Of a stretch of DNA of 64,000 nt, positions 35,001 to 44,760 are shown piece by piece (the first letter of the stretch is position 1; the number at the start of each line of letters is the position of its first letter). The notes under the pieces were generated by a model. It was not told where the DNA came from. It searched no databases and saw only the letters and a list, made by a program, of their open reading frames with translations. A program made the position numbers and the translations under genes. The stretch is from Aselliscus stoliczkanus (lineage: Eukaryota > Chordata > Mammalia > Chiroptera > Hipposideridae): NCBI GenBank assembly GCA_033961575.1, contig CM066731.1, forward strand, positions 83,969,501-84,033,500, read 5' to 3'.

Positions 35001-36963
35001 GAGACGGGGAAGGTTTTGGACAGCATAGGTGGGTGACTACAATGTTGCCACAGGGATATGGGGGCAGTTCTGGGAATGTAATTGATAATGTTGTGAAGAG
35101 ACTATTACGTTAAGTGAAATAAGTCAGTTGGAGAAAGACAAATACCATATGATCTCACTTATATGTGGAATCTGAAAAACTGAATGAACGATCAAAGTAA
35201 ACAGACTCATAGATATAGAGGAAAAACTGAGGGTTGTTAGTTGGGAGGGGGGTGGGAATGGGGGGGAAGGGGACGGGATTAGACAGCATAAATAGACAAC
35301 TACAATATTGCCACAGGGATATGAAACACAGTTCGGGGAATATAATAATGTAAAAATTTTGTGGCATGTCAGATAGTCACATGTCTTGTTAGCGAGACCA
35401 CTTCATGGATGGAGTAGAGGCTTCATCACTGCACTGTACACCTGAAGCTGATGTTGTATAGTATTGTATGCCAACTGTAACTGAATATATAGATAGTCAC
35501 GGGATGTGGAGTATACTGTGGAGGAGAGTCAGGGGAGTTGTGATAGATATGTATGACATGGGGGGGGAGTGGGGTGGCGAACCGGGGGAGGGGGGTTGTC
35601 ACTTTGGGGGGTAAAGAGTATAACTATTGCATTGTGTTGTACACCTGAAACTAATAAAAAAAGAAAAAGAAAAAAAAGGGGTGAATGGTCAAAGGAATTT
35701 GGTCATCTGCGCCATGAACTCCCAGCCCACCACAGTGCCGCTTGGTCTAGCCTAGACTAGAAAGTTGGAGGCTGCAGGGCTCACACAAACACATCATTCC
35801 GGGGAAAAGCATCAGAGGGTGCAGCTGATCAGAGGTACCCTCACCACTACCTAGAAACACCACCTCTGCAAGCCCCCTTCAGCCTCATTGTTCGGGGGTG
35901 CCAGCTCCAGCCCTGTTGTGCAGGTGCTGAAACCCTTTTCCCAGCATGCCCGGTACGCAGTGATGAACACTTCGCGTGAGCGCGGCATGCAGGTGATGAA
36001 CCCCTCCGTGTGCACTTCAGGCGAGCAGACGGCAAACTCCATGTGCGCCGCAAGTGCGCCAGTGGCCAAACTTTCCGCGCCCGTCCCAAGTGCGCAAGCT
36101 TCCTCATCAACTCTCCCTTTCACCAAGCTTCCGCCTTCCCCAATGACTTCTCTCTTCAAACCCCCACTCCTCAGCCCGGCCCTCACCTGCACCGTGGCGG
36201 GCAACGGCAGCACAGCCCAGCGACCGCGACCGAAGCGAAACTTGGCTGCCCTGTAGATCTTCCAGTAGACAAACAGCACCACACCAAGCGGCAGGTAGAA
36301 GGCTCCGCAGGTGGAGAAGACGGCGTAGGAGGGTTCCTGGCTTACCTGGCAGCGCTGGAGTTCAGCGTCATAGGCCTCTCCCCAGCCAAAGAGCAGTGGA
36401 GCCAGGGCGATGAGCGCAGAGAGCACCCAGGTGAGTGCGATCATGAGCGCAGAGGTGCGGCTGCGGGTGCGTGGCGTGTACTGCAGGTGGCGCGTAATGG
36501 TCCAGTAGCGGTCCAGGGCTATGGCTGCCACGTTCCAGATGCTGGCGGTGCAGCACAGCACGTCGAAAGAGGTCCACACGTGGCACAAGCTCCGGCCCAG
36601 CCGCCAACGCCGCGCGTCCGACAGCTCGCTCACTAGGCTCAGCGGCATCACCAGTGCTGCCACTAGCACGTCTGACACGGCCGTCGAGGCCACCAAGTTA
36701 TGCGGCACGCGATGGAAGGCGCGGACGCGCAGGATGGTGACCAGAACCAACAGGTTCCACAGGAAAGTGGACGCAATCAGCAGCACCAGTAGCGTTACCA
36801 CCAGCACCATGAAGACGGAGACCGGATGCTCTCTGCCTGGCAGGGCGGCGCCGCCTGGGGTGGACCCGACAACCTTGCCAGGACTTGGGCTGCTGCTGCA
36901 GCCCTCCGGTTCCAGAGTAGGGGCGGCTTCGGCGACGCGTACCGAGAGATTAACAGCTTCCAT
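22515..36963 (-). CDS. HTR5B: HTR5B, serotonin receptor 5-HT5B, complete two-exon coding sequence
   Basis: Exon 1 (36963-36187, 259 codons) and exon 2 (22847-22515, 110 codons and TAA) join in phase 0 at ...[14 protein letters not shown]..., giving 369 residues; rodent 5-HT5B has about 370. It is a class A GPCR. Visible hallmarks: N-glycosylation site NLS (5-7), amine-binding Asp134 in TM3, Cys127 and Cys205 for the extracellular disulfide, DRY 151-153, CWIPFF 309-314 in TM6 and NPLIY 346-350 in TM7, with a short C-tail ending AKQR. The family signals mainly through Gi/o in neurons. The start at 36963 has a good context (G at -3 and +4) and matches the family start; an in-frame Met at 37005 is less likely. 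No stop or frameshift is present, unlike the human pseudogene. It is 5B rather than 5A because of the CCDC93 neighbour and the GSTPGG/LPGRE N-terminus. Confidence 0.96.
22887..23055 (+). mobile_element. Short tRNA-head SINE with (TA)n in its tail, 39 bp from HTR5B exon 2
   Basis: The element starts GGCTGGCCGAATGGTGTGG, has a B box GGTTCGGGTCC, and ends with GACACTGCCCT, 15 A residues and a (TA)n run. AAATAAAACATA occurs before it (22875-22886) and after the tail (23056-23067), so the (TA)n belongs to the inserted tail. It lies antisense to HTR5B. Confidence 0.9.
22997..23042. repeat. (TA)n microsatellite in a SINE tail
   Basis: About 22 TA units follow the A-tail of the SINE inside the HTR5B intron. 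Being a pure dinucleotide run it is likely length-variable between individuals. Confidence 0.95.
23068..25045 (-). other. HTR5B intron, 3' part, with MIR-like debris
   Basis: An old MIR-like stretch is seen around 24270-24400 ('TATTATTATCACTATTTTACTG' through 'GTCCAAGGTCACAGAG'). Otherwise no element or gene can be supported. Confidence 0.55.
26276..27148 (-). CDS. LINE-1 ORF1 (L1-A), intact reading frame
   Basis: The frame of 290 codons starts at [13 protein letters not shown] (an in-frame Met 22 codons upstream gives 312). The protein shows the ORF1p plan: a coiled coil of heptads (about residues 40-120, [18 protein letters not shown]), an RNA-binding middle domain ([10 protein letters not shown] ... 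[16 protein letters not shown]) and a basic C-terminal domain ([10 protein letters not shown]). ORF1p is a trimeric RNA chaperone needed for retrotransposition. The copy has no stop, so it is fairly young, but the element has lost most of ORF2 and cannot move on its own. Confidence 0.88.
   Translation of the reverse strand, partial: RMGKQRNMSQLKDQKKPLEMELNETEGANLSETEFRTLMIRMFKELSEDIKKDRETIKNNLLELKNTITEMKNTLEGITSRVDEAEEWISDLQDKRAEITQLAQQKDQRIKNNENSLRALWDKVKCNHLRLIGIPEEEKKQGVENVFEQIMTENFPTLVKEINIYAQEVQRVPNKLNPNRSTPRHIIVKMAKVKDRDRILEAARERQQVTYKGTPVRLTADLSTETLQARREWQEILKMTQNKGLQPRLLYPAQLSLKIEGEIKNFSEKNKLKEFITTKPALQEMLKGLF
27264..27575 (-). repeat. Tandem 111-bp monomers in the L1-A 5' UTR
   Basis: The block GTCTCAGTGAGCAGCCTGTT recurs at 27375 and 27486, exactly 111 bp apart, with GC-rich CCTGGCAACGC and GGTGGGGATC blocks in each unit; a more diverged partial unit lies before them. 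The same 111-bp spacing is found in L1-C at 50942 and 51053. Confidence 0.8.
28270..30428 (-). other. HTR5B intron, middle part, nothing recognised
   Basis: Mostly AT-rich unique-looking sequence. A mirrored TGAGG...CCTCA pair near 28978-28997 is too small to interpret. Short ORFs only. Confidence 0.5.
30441..30930 (+). mobile_element. Rhin-1-like long SINE
   Basis: The element has a tRNA-like head (CTGGCCAAGTGGTTCAGTTG, B box GGTTCGATTCC) and repeated half-tRNA-like modules in its body (each with 'GGTGGCTCAG' and 'AACAACAAG.CTG'). It then has GCGCCCTCCACAACCAAGAT and an end CCAATTCCCCAATAAAACC. A 12-bp duplication AAAATCTGTCTA flanks it at 30429-30440 and 30931-30942. The 3' half resembles Rhin-1 of horseshoe and leaf-nosed bats as I recall it. 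Confidence 0.8.
31085..31382 (+). mobile_element. MLT1-like LTR fragment
   Basis: The end reads 'GTTTTAAGCCACTAAACATT' followed by 'GGTAATTTGTTATACAAGCA', the signature of an ancient MaLR/MLT1-type LTR end. A piece with the related motif 'AGAAGTGACATGAGTCCACT' lies at about 32590-32680. Both are old and gene-less. The family assignment is from memory. Confidence 0.45.
31510..31710. mobile_element. MIR-type SINE relic
   Basis: The pattern 'TTATCTCATTTAACCTTCACAA...CCACTTTACCTGCAGGGAAA...GAACTGAAATCCAGGTCTC' is that of an ancient mammalian MIR. Similar relics are seen around 24270-24400, 34550-34720, 39760-39900 and 43350-43520. Confidence 0.65.
32691..33373. mobile_element. MER44/Tigger7-type DNA transposon with a nested inner element
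   Basis: The left end CAGTAGTCCCCTGTATCAGA and the right end (inverse: CAGCAGTTCCCTCCATTATC) pair as inverted repeats, with TA on both sides (32689-32690, 33374-33375). Inner blocks such as ATTGTTTATTTCTGGAATTG and ATGCTGGACAAAGGGATGAC are shared with the copy at about 60870-61355. A separate unit around 32797-32985 (GCCGGTCCTTGAAAAACATG start) looks inserted into it. There is no transposase ORF. Confidence 0.75.
33374..34891 (-). other. HTR5B intron, nothing recognised except MIR-like debris
   Basis: No gene is supported. A 69-codon plus-strand ORF at 33433-33642 is acidic and lacks any recognised motif. A (CCA)n-like stretch lies at about 34318-34335. Confidence 0.5.
34892..35676 (+). mobile_element. 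5'-truncated, rearranged LINE-1 (L1-B)
   Basis: AGGGGTGAATG flanks it at 34881-34891 and 35677-35687. It starts inside the ORF2 endonuclease region ([11 protein letters not shown]). After about 65 bp it jumps to a 3'-UTR-like module (GATATAAAGGAAAAACTG...), then to the ORF2 end and the full 3' UTR with an A-rich tail. The same module order is present in L1-A. Confidence 0.88.
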
Positions 36964-37560
36964 GGCGCGCGTGGCGCACCAGATCCCTGCACCCCCGGGA
37001 GACACTCACACTCTGCCCTGGCAGAGCGTGGACTCGGCAGAAGGGCGGCAGCGTGGAAGGGGCCACTGCGTGCCCCGGGAAAGCAACGAGCGGTCCAGGT
37101 CGCTCTGCCCTGCCGCCTCCTTGGGCCGCAGCACCCCCTTTGGCGCCTCTGCCTGGAGCCTTCGTGGAACTCTTTTCCAGTAGAGGAAAATGAGAGTGGG
37201 ACCCTCAGGAGTCCAGCTCCTTTCCGCGCCTCAATCCCTCCCACCTCTCCTCGGCGTTCCCGAAGCAACCAGCTGCCCTGGGCTGGGAATTTCGGAGCTC
37301 AGCCGAGTGTCCGCGCGCAGAGCGGGCTTGGAGAGATGCCCCCAGCTCCACCTCGGCGGTAACTGGAGCTGGGCTGCACAGCAGTGGCGGAGGCACGGGT
37401 GGTCTGAAGAAGCTGCCAACCTTGACGCTGTCCCGCGAGTCTGCCCGCCTCCGCCTTGCGGAGGACACCCTAACTGCGGGAGTCTCCAGAGGAGGTAAAG
37501 AATCGCGTAGGACTTCGGTAGCCGCCACCTTCGTGAACCCCTCGGAGGTGCCTGGTGGCA
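35900..37560. promoter_or_regulatory. HTR5B: CpG-rich block over HTR5B exon 1 and upstream flank
   Basis: The sequence is markedly GC-rich with frequent CG dinucleotides through exon 1 and about 600 bp upstream of the start codon, in contrast to the AT-rich flanks. This is the probable promoter region of HTR5B on the minus strand. I found no convincing TATA box and cannot place the transcription start. Confidence 0.65.
36187..36963 (-). CDS. HTR5B: HTR5B exon 1 (N-terminus through TM5)
   Basis: The 259 codons run from [10 protein letters not shown] to PLPATVQ, followed by the donor GTGAGG. They cover TM1 (about 49-74), TM2 (86-110), TM3 with Asp134 and DRY 151-153, TM4 (169-191), TM5 (213-236) and the start of the third loop ([12 protein letters not shown]). 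The frame stays open 111 codons past the donor to a stop at 35851, so an intron-retained transcript would give a truncated receptor. Confidence 0.96.
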
Positions 37561-39071
37561 CGGTTTGACCTCAGGAATCCGAGCCGTCTCCCCTCCGCCC
37601 CCATTCCTGGATGGAGGGATTCTGCTTTCCTAGATTTTGGGTCCTACTATAAACCTGAAATGGGAGACTCAGGTATTGGGGTACGTAAAACGGGAAACTA
37701 CTAATCCGGGCTCCATCCGGCCGCTTCACAGGCAGCACTTCTGCCTGGCGAAGGCTTCCTGGTGCCTTGAGAAGTTCACTCTCTGGCTCCATGCATAAAT
37801 AACAGGCTTCTGAGCACCGCAGAGACCTGGAAGAGGGAGCGTTTACAACCGCTTCACCATCCCTCACTCACCTGGCCCCATCATACTCTTCTTGGCACTT
37901 CCAACCACGCCCCCCTTCGTCAAGGCTTACATTCCTGACTACATGTCTTCCAGATCTTCATCTCCAGGTTAAGGCTAGAGTTATTTTTTTTGTTGTTGAC
38001 CTTTGGGCAAAGATAGAAACCAATTAGAAAGGTGAAACTCCCCTAACCCTCCACCTGGGCCCCCATTTTCAGTCTCTTACACTTAAAAAAAGTACAGTAA
38101 TACCTTGGTTTACGAGCATAATTCGTTCTGGAAATAAGCTATTTGTATTGCAAGACATCGCTCATTTACCACATTAAATGTATTAGAAATGTTTGCTCAT
38201 CTTGTGAAACACTCACAAACCAAGTTACTCGCAATCCAATTTTTTACCGTAGTTCAATCATAACTAAATTAACCTAAAGCTGCATTACTTCTGTTCCTGG
38301 CAGTAGAATAGAAACATAAAAAACTCAGGAGCCCAAACTGCCCCTTCTCTTGTTAGGGCAGCAGACCTGCAGTCCTCCACTGGCTTCTTATTAACACTCT
38401 AGGAACAGCCTCAGGCTAAGCACTGCTCAAGGGAACTCTGCAGCAAGTGGAGGGGTTTTCTTCCCTTTGAGCAACCCTACCTCTGGCACATGGGGCAGTC
38501 TTTGGGGTTCTGGACCCTGCAGGGGTCCTCCTTCACTCTCCCTCCCTCATCCATTCACAAAGCAGGTACTTTCTGCTTTCCGCATGCTGTGTATGGCATT
38601 TCTTACACACACAGAACTGAGAGCAACTCACGGGGTGTAAGAAGCAACATGCAAAGAAATCAAAATACTTACAGGCATTAAATGTCAAGTGGTTGAGAAA
38701 AGAAATCAGAAATCGTGAGCAATTCATGGATCACAGAGATGGAGGAAGTTGTGGTCAGAGAAGAAGCCCTTACACTTACTGAGGTAGGGAAGGAATATAG
38801 ATACTGGACAAAATGAATGGAGGGTTGGACCTGCCAGGTGTGAGAATAGCTGGGGTGGAGCCAGCAGGAGACAGAACATGCAGGGTAAAAATGCCGAGGA
38901 GTTGGGTTTGAACTTGATCATGGAGAAAGCTGGTATTTGGATGATTTTGAGCAAATTGACATGATGAAGACAATCCTTGAGAGGGAAATGGCGACTGGCC
39001 TTTGAATTAATTTCACAATAATTTTCTCCTCATTTGATTGGACAAATATTATATCAAGAGGGAATAATATC
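37561..39071. other. Upstream of HTR5B; one small MITE, no gene
   Basis: The only element that I can name is the inverted-repeat unit at 38094-38256. The rest is unique-looking; ORFs of 60-100 codons have no known motif. Confidence 0.5.
38094..38256. mobile_element. Small inverted-repeat DNA element (Tigger/pogo style)
   Basis: ACAGTAATACCTTGGTTTACGA at the left is roughly inverted at the right, where CACAAACCAAGTTACTCGCA is followed by CGGTAG. It is about 160 bp with no ORF, so it is a MITE. The exact family is not identified. Confidence 0.55.
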
Positions 39072-39083
39072 AAAAAATGTAAA

Positions 39084-39544
39084 AGCAGGGCTGGCCAAGT
39101 GGCGTGTTGGTTGGGAGCTGGTTTGGGACTCCAGCTCTGAGCAGCGGGGCCCGGTTTGGATCCCAAATATGAGGGCCAGTGACACTGCCTTCTATAGCTA
39201 AGGTGGTGAACAACAGCTCCACCAGCAGCTTGGCTGCTGTGAGTTCTTGGTGCTGGTGTGGGCTGCAGCCTCTGCTGCAGTGGGCTGCCATAGGGTACAG
39301 TGAATGGCTGGCAGCCAGCATGAGCTGCCAAGAGCTGCTGTGAGTGGTCGTTCAGAGGTCGGTGACCAATCTGCCTTATCCGGGAAGAGCACAATGATGA
39401 TACCAACATGGGCCAGTGAAGCAACGTCCTCCACAACTAGACTGAAGATCAAAAAAGGACAGCAACTTGTCTGTTTCTCTTCCCCTATTCACCAACGCTG
39501 TTTCCCTCCCCAAATTCCCCAATAAAATCTTTTAAAAAATAAAT
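39084..39544 (+). mobile_element. Long composite T+ SINE (same family as 20034-20462)
   Basis: Head GGCTGGCCAAGTGGCGTG, block ATATGAGGGCCAGTGACACT, GGCTGCAGCCTCTGCTGCAG body and end CCCCAATAAAATC match the 20-kb copy. A 12-bp perfect duplication AAAAAATGTAAA flanks it (39072-39083, 39545-39556). An insertion repeats part of the end ('TTCACCAACGCTGTTTCCC' between two CCCCxATTC blocks). Confidence 0.88.
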
Positions 39545-39556
39545 AAAAAATGTAAA

Positions 39557-42533
39557 GTCATTCACGTTACACCAGTCAGATGCATGACATGCTTTTATTC
39601 TCCTGTTTTTGCTCCTAACATATATATTTTTCATGCCTAAAATCAACTTTTTATTTTGAAGATTTCTCTTAACACTTTTCATGTTGCTATATATTCTCTT
39701 CATAGGTACACTTTTTATATTGTACTGTTTATTAGGTGAAAAACTTCGAACAACTTTGGCTTTCTGAGACTCAGTTTCCTCATTTTAAAAATGAGGATAA
39801 TTATATTTATTAGGAGATTATTATAAAATTATAGATAGATAAAGCCAATAGCATGGAGTTGAGTAAGTGCTGAATAAATAATGACTATTGCTATTATTTT
39901 GAACTTCTAATTTAAACCTTAGATTTAGTTCTCATGTGATTTTTTTGATGTAGGTCATGTATTTACAGTTTTAACTTTCCAAATATTTGTAACAAGAAAA
40001 CACTTTTGCACATTTTATTCACTTGATCTTACCCACAACCATTTTGAGGCATCATTCCCATTTGCAGATGCAGAAGCAATGAGAGGTTTGTTGACTTGCC
40101 TTGTGACTAAGAGCCGGGACTCAGCTTTTCTGGCCTCCTGTCCCCCATTTGTTCATGACACCAAGCTGCCCTCCACACACTGGACTCGGGGTTCAGTTTG
40201 ATTATTTTCATTTAACTCTTTTATAGAAATTGTTTTACAAAAAAAGTGTGTTTGTCGCTTTGGAAAACTATGTTGTCCAAATTATAGGTGTTCTCCAGTC
40301 ATTCAGACTTTCTCCCTGATCACCGCTCTCTGGCCACCCTGGCCTCCTAGTTCGTTCCACAGGACAAGCACATTCCATTCTCAGGGCTTTGGTGTGTGCT
40401 GTTCTTCCTTCCCTCCGATAAGCATGGCTCGTTCACTTACTTTACTTCATGCTGGCATCTGCTCCAGTGTCACTGTCTCAGGCAGGCCTTCCATAAACAT
40501 CAGATCTACAATTGGCTACTCTATCGAAAGGCATTCTCTATTCCATTATTCTGCTCTATTTTTCTTCACAACACTTCATAGAAGTAATGTCATGTTATTT
40601 ATTTAATTCCTTTTGATTGCTACCTTCCACACTCAAATGTAAACTCTTCTTAGGTAGCAGATTTATTCACTTCTGTCTGTATCCTTATAGCTAGTTCTGT
40701 GCCAGACACACAGAAGGTGACTCAATAAAGCTGAATGGATTTATTGAATGAATCAATGAAGCATTACTGGGAGAGGTAAGCCAAAGGCCTTGAGCACCCC
40801 TGCATGTTCTTGTAAGGCATGCCAAGAATACAAAGCCCTGACTGCTCATCACCCAGGCAGTTTCTCCAAGTTATGTTTGCAGCAAGTGACCTTAAAAGAT
40901 GAGGTCATCTCTCCCATGGCAAAGAATAAGCTCCTATAGAAGTGGTGACTCACCCAAGCTCCGTGTTCTCCGGTAACACAGCCTGCGCAGGCGTCCATCA
41001 CAGGCTCTTGCTGTCATCCCCATGGGACTTGGGAAACATGGGGAACCAGCATAAACGAATATGGAACTCTGGCTGCAGCCTTTGCCCAGAGGAATAAAGC
41101 CCTTTGTCTCTGACACAGGAGTCTCATGTCCTGTGACAGCATCAATGAAACAGTAACAGGGAAGCTTGTTAGCTTGCACATAGGGTAAAATCCCAGGCCC
41201 TGCACAATATTTGACAGGCATTTGGTTTGCTGGTTTTTAACATTAAAATTAGCAGGATTCTTTTTCCCTTTTGGGGTGATTTCCTTGATTCATATTATCC
41301 CAAATTTAATAACTGAGTTAAAATGTAGGAACAATGTGATTGTTCCTTTTACATATTTCCAAACCGTACCTCAGAGAGATTTGATGGAGTCACTGTTCTA
41401 TTGGCCCTGGCTTTGGAGAAACAAGATTGACACCTTGTCAAAATCAATTTTTTATTTCACAAAAAATGTTTAATTGGTGCATAATGATATATTTTAATTG
41501 TTTTAATTTGCATTTTTTCAATAGTTAAAAAGGTTTTGTTTTTCCACATGGTGATTTATTATCTATATAGCCTTGTGTAGAAGCTTTTCATCTCCTTTTA
41601 ATTACTTTATACAAGAATCTGGTACCGATGTTATGAATATTGACCAATTTTAGTATAATTGGGGAGAAGATTTTCATCAATATTGTTGTCACATACTTTT
41701 TTCCCCTCTTTTTTTTGCATTTATCTATTACATTTTGTTGAATAATATTTTTTGATATCCTAGAACACATTGATCTTATCCCCATCAATGTCCGTAATTT
41801 ACATAGTAAGTATAAGTTGCTTTCCTGTCCTTTATTTCTCTTATTAAAGTTTATGAATAGAGTTAATATTGTAACTCTGATTCCACTGAGTCACTGTGTG
41901 TGACATCGCAGGAGTTGGTGGATGGACCTCTCATCCCAGTACTATGTGTACTCCTGTCCAGTGAGGCCCAGCCCTGATTACTGAGCAATGGCCATGGCAG
42001 TATAAAGGCGGTAAGATGTTGTACTGACCCCGGAGGACCTTTCATCTACCAAGGAACAAAATCTATCTATCTGATAACCAGAATGCAGCAAATGTGCCAA
42101 CAGCTGATTAGAAGTATAAACAAAGGTTTCTGGTCTTGCTGGGGGAGAAATCGCCTCCAGTGAGAAGGAGCAGAGGCCTCTTGAGGGAAGCAGCTTTTGA
42201 CCTGGACATTAAAAGATGGGAAGATTTTTACCAACAGAGGTGGAGAAAGAGGAGGAGCGAGGCATACCTGGCAGGAGGAAGAGAGTGAGCAAACACATGG
42301 AGGCAAAAGAAGAACAACCAAACAAAGATACCAGCAGAAAATAATCAGGAAGTGCCTAATATTGGCTGAACGGTAGTTCATTCACTTCTGGTTTGTCAGT
42401 TTTTGCTTTATAAAGAAGACATAGAACATGTCTAACATCTTTAGTCAGCTGATCATTCTGTTTTTCTTTAGTATTCCATGTATCTCCCATGCTTATCTTT
42501 GTTGTCATTAAAAAAACCCAAAACATTTATTCT
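39557..42533. other. Intergenic, old repeats only
   Basis: MIR-like sequence is visible near 39760-39900 and L2/MIR-like sequence near 40400-40740 ('TTCATGCTGGCATCTGCTCC', 'CAATAAAGCTGAATGGATTT'). An AT-rich stretch at 41460-41820 may be old L1. I see no gene. Confidence 0.5.
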
Positions 42534-42695
42534 AGGGCTGGCAGAGTGGCTCAGTTGGTTAAGAGCTCGCTCAAGAGTAGCAGCAGTTCGCTTTGAGCAA
42601 CAGCAGTTCAATGCCCAGCTTGAGCTAAGCTGCCGCTGAGCTGCCAACAGGTGGCAGGATGGCTCAGCTAAAAAAAAACAAAAAAACAAAAAAAC
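42534..42695 (+). mobile_element. Short tRNA-head SINE with A-rich tail
   Basis: The unit GGCTGGCAGAGTGGCTCAGT ... GGCAGGATGGCTCAGCTA ends in an A/CA-rich tail. CATTTATTCT flanks it at 42524-42533 and 42696-42705. It matches the 13074-13198 copy in layout, and both stop at the same GGCTCAGCTA point, so this looks like a defined short subfamily rather than a random truncation. Confidence 0.85.
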
Positions 42696-43557
42696 CATTT
42701 ATTCTTTGATATTATTTTCCTTGTGTTCTTACAGATGATTTTCCATAGCATTTTATCAGGCTCTTTTCTCACTAATTTATCAAGTCTCAAACCAAGTGTT
42801 ACCTCCTTTGAGAAGCTAGTCCTGATTCCCACCTCTGCCCCACCCCCAGATTCAGCTGGTGCCCTTGTTCAGGCTGGCTCCTGATAAAAGGACACATTGC
42901 TGTCTCTCCATTAGATGGCAAGGTCCCTGAGGATATGGCTGGGCTTCTCCCCTGCTCTTCCTCCCAGCATCTGCATAGTGCCTAGCATGGCTATGTAAAA
43001 CTGTAAGAATGAGTGAATGAATGAATAAATGAATAAATGGAGTTACAAAGAGAACTAAGAATCAGCTCACTGAAGATGGAGAACAGTTAAGAGTGTTTAA
43101 GGATATAAGAGAAGAGAAGACATCTGATCACAGAAGGTGAAAAGAAGGATCTGTTAAGCATCTGTGAAGCCAAGTGGAAGTCAAGAAACAGCAAAACAGA
43201 AGGAAATATAAAGATTTTCAAAAAAACTCTTTGCATTTCTAACAGACTCCCAGATGATGCTGATGCTGCTGGTCCAGGGACCACACTTTGACAACCACTG
43301 GTCTAAAGTAGGTTCCCAGCCATTCTCTATCCACTTCCCATTTCTCTTACATAACTTATTAATCCTCACTGAATGACAAGCACTGTTCTAAGCACTTTAT
43401 ATAAATTAACACATTTAATTTCACAACAACCTTACGAGATACTTTTATTACATCCATTCTACACACGAAGGATGAAGCAAGAGAAATGAAATTATGCTGT
43501 CCGAATCAAATAGCTAGGTAAGTTCTAAAGCCTATTTGACAGTGAGAGCAATTTTAT

Positions 43558-43558
43558 T

Positions 43559-43601
<43 letters not shown>

Positions 43602-43603
43602 TT
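43558..43603. repeat. (TTTA)n microsatellite from a SINE tail
   Basis: About eleven TTTA units directly abut the minus-strand SINE and lie inside its target duplication, so they grew from its tail. Confidence 0.93.
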
Positions 43604-44003
43604 TTAAAGATTTTATTGGGGAATTGGGGAAGGGGAACAGTGTTGGGGAATTGGGGGAGGGGAACAGCCAAGTTGTTCTTCAGTCTTACTTGTGGAGGGC
43701 GCAGCTAGCTCAGCTCCAAGTCCAGTAGCCATCCAGCCACCTGTCAGCAGCTCGCGGCTGCTCAGCTCAAAATGCTGTGTTCAGTCTTAGTTGTGGGTGG
43801 GAGTAACCACCATCCCATGCAGAGTCGAACCCACGACCTTGTTAGGAACATGTGCTCTCACCAGCTGAGCCACACTGCCACCTGTTGGTAGCTCAGCAGC
43901 AGCTGAGCTTGGGCACAGCTCACTGGCCCATGTGAGAATGGAACCGCCTACCCTGTTGCTCAGAGCTCATGCTCTTAGCCAACTGAGACACTCAGCAGGC
44001 CCC
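43558..44003 (-). mobile_element. Long T+ SINE, minus strand, with (TTTA)n tail
   Basis: Read on the minus strand it begins GGGCCTGCTGAGTGTCTCAG, carries repeated GTGGCTCAGCTGGTGAGAGC-like modules and GCGCCCTCCACAAGTAAGAC. It ends CCCAATTCCCCAACACTG and a second CCCCAATAAAATC before a (TAAA)n tail. A 15-bp perfect duplication TGAGAGCAATTTTAT flanks it (43543-43557 and 44004-44018), so the insertion is fairly recent. Confidence 0.88.
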
Positions 44004-44455
44004 TGAGAGCAATTTTATAAAGAAGTCAGACTGGGTCTAACTGTCAGTGGTGGGACCTTGGTCAGGCTGTTTACCTCAGTGTGCCTCAGTGTCTTATAAA
44101 ATGGAGATTCTAGTAGCACACACATATCTCATAGAGTTGCTGGGAGGATTATGTGAGTTAATTCACAAGTGCTATTATTGTAATTATTTTCTGAAATATA
44201 CATGATTCTTAAGGGTATACCCTCCCAACCAGAACATAAATTCCATGAAGATAAGACACGTGTCCTATTGGTTACTGGGATTCCAGAACCTAGAACAAAG
44301 CCTAACACACACTAGACCCTCAATAAATACATCTTGTTGTGTTGATATTTGTCAGACAAACTTTTCTTTTAAAATAACCATTATTAATATTTTAGAGATT
44401 CAGCTTTTATTATATTTGCATAAGAGCATCTAAATGTATTTTCTAATGCCGTCTA

Positions 44456-44534
44456 TTGGGTTGTCGGAAAAGTCATGACGTATTTTTTTATGTTTTTCAT
44501 TGCAAAAATGAGTCATGATTTTTTTGACAACCAA
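44456..44534. mobile_element. 79-bp mariner-derived palindromic MITE (MADE1-like)
   Basis: The left arm TTGGGTTGTCGGAAAAGTCA is nearly the inverse of the right arm (inverse reading TTGGTTGTCAAAAAAATCAT), with arms of about 37 bp around a tiny loop. TA flanks it at 44454-44455 and 44535-44536. Length, TA target and near-perfect palindrome are as in primate MADE1, though the end sequence differs. Confidence 0.85.
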
Positions 44535-44539
44535 TAGGT

Positions 44540-44760
44540 CAGAGTTTCTCAACCTAAGCACTATTGACATGTTGGGCTACATAATTCTTTGTCATGGCGG
44601 CTGTCTTGTGCATCACAGGATGTTTAGTAGCATCTTTGACCTCTGCCCATAAAATGCCAGTGGCAACCCTCTGGTTGTGACAATCAAAAACATCTCAAGA
44701 CATTGCCAAATGTCCCCTGGGGAACAAAATTGCTATGATTGAGAACTACTGACCTAGGTA
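44540..44760. mobile_element. Old hAT-Charlie-type relic
   Basis: Shares 'ACATTGCCAAATGTCCCCTG' and the 'GGATGTTTAGTAGCATC' block with the copy near 9495-9690. It begins right after the mariner MITE. Non-coding. Confidence 0.55.

Noticed and set aside
36010..37362. Long plus-strand ORFs (208, 220 and 178 codons) over HTR5B exon 1 and its upstream flank
   Set aside because: They are antisense shadows in a GC-rich block where stops are rare; the residues are low-complexity Arg/Pro/Ser-rich and match no family.
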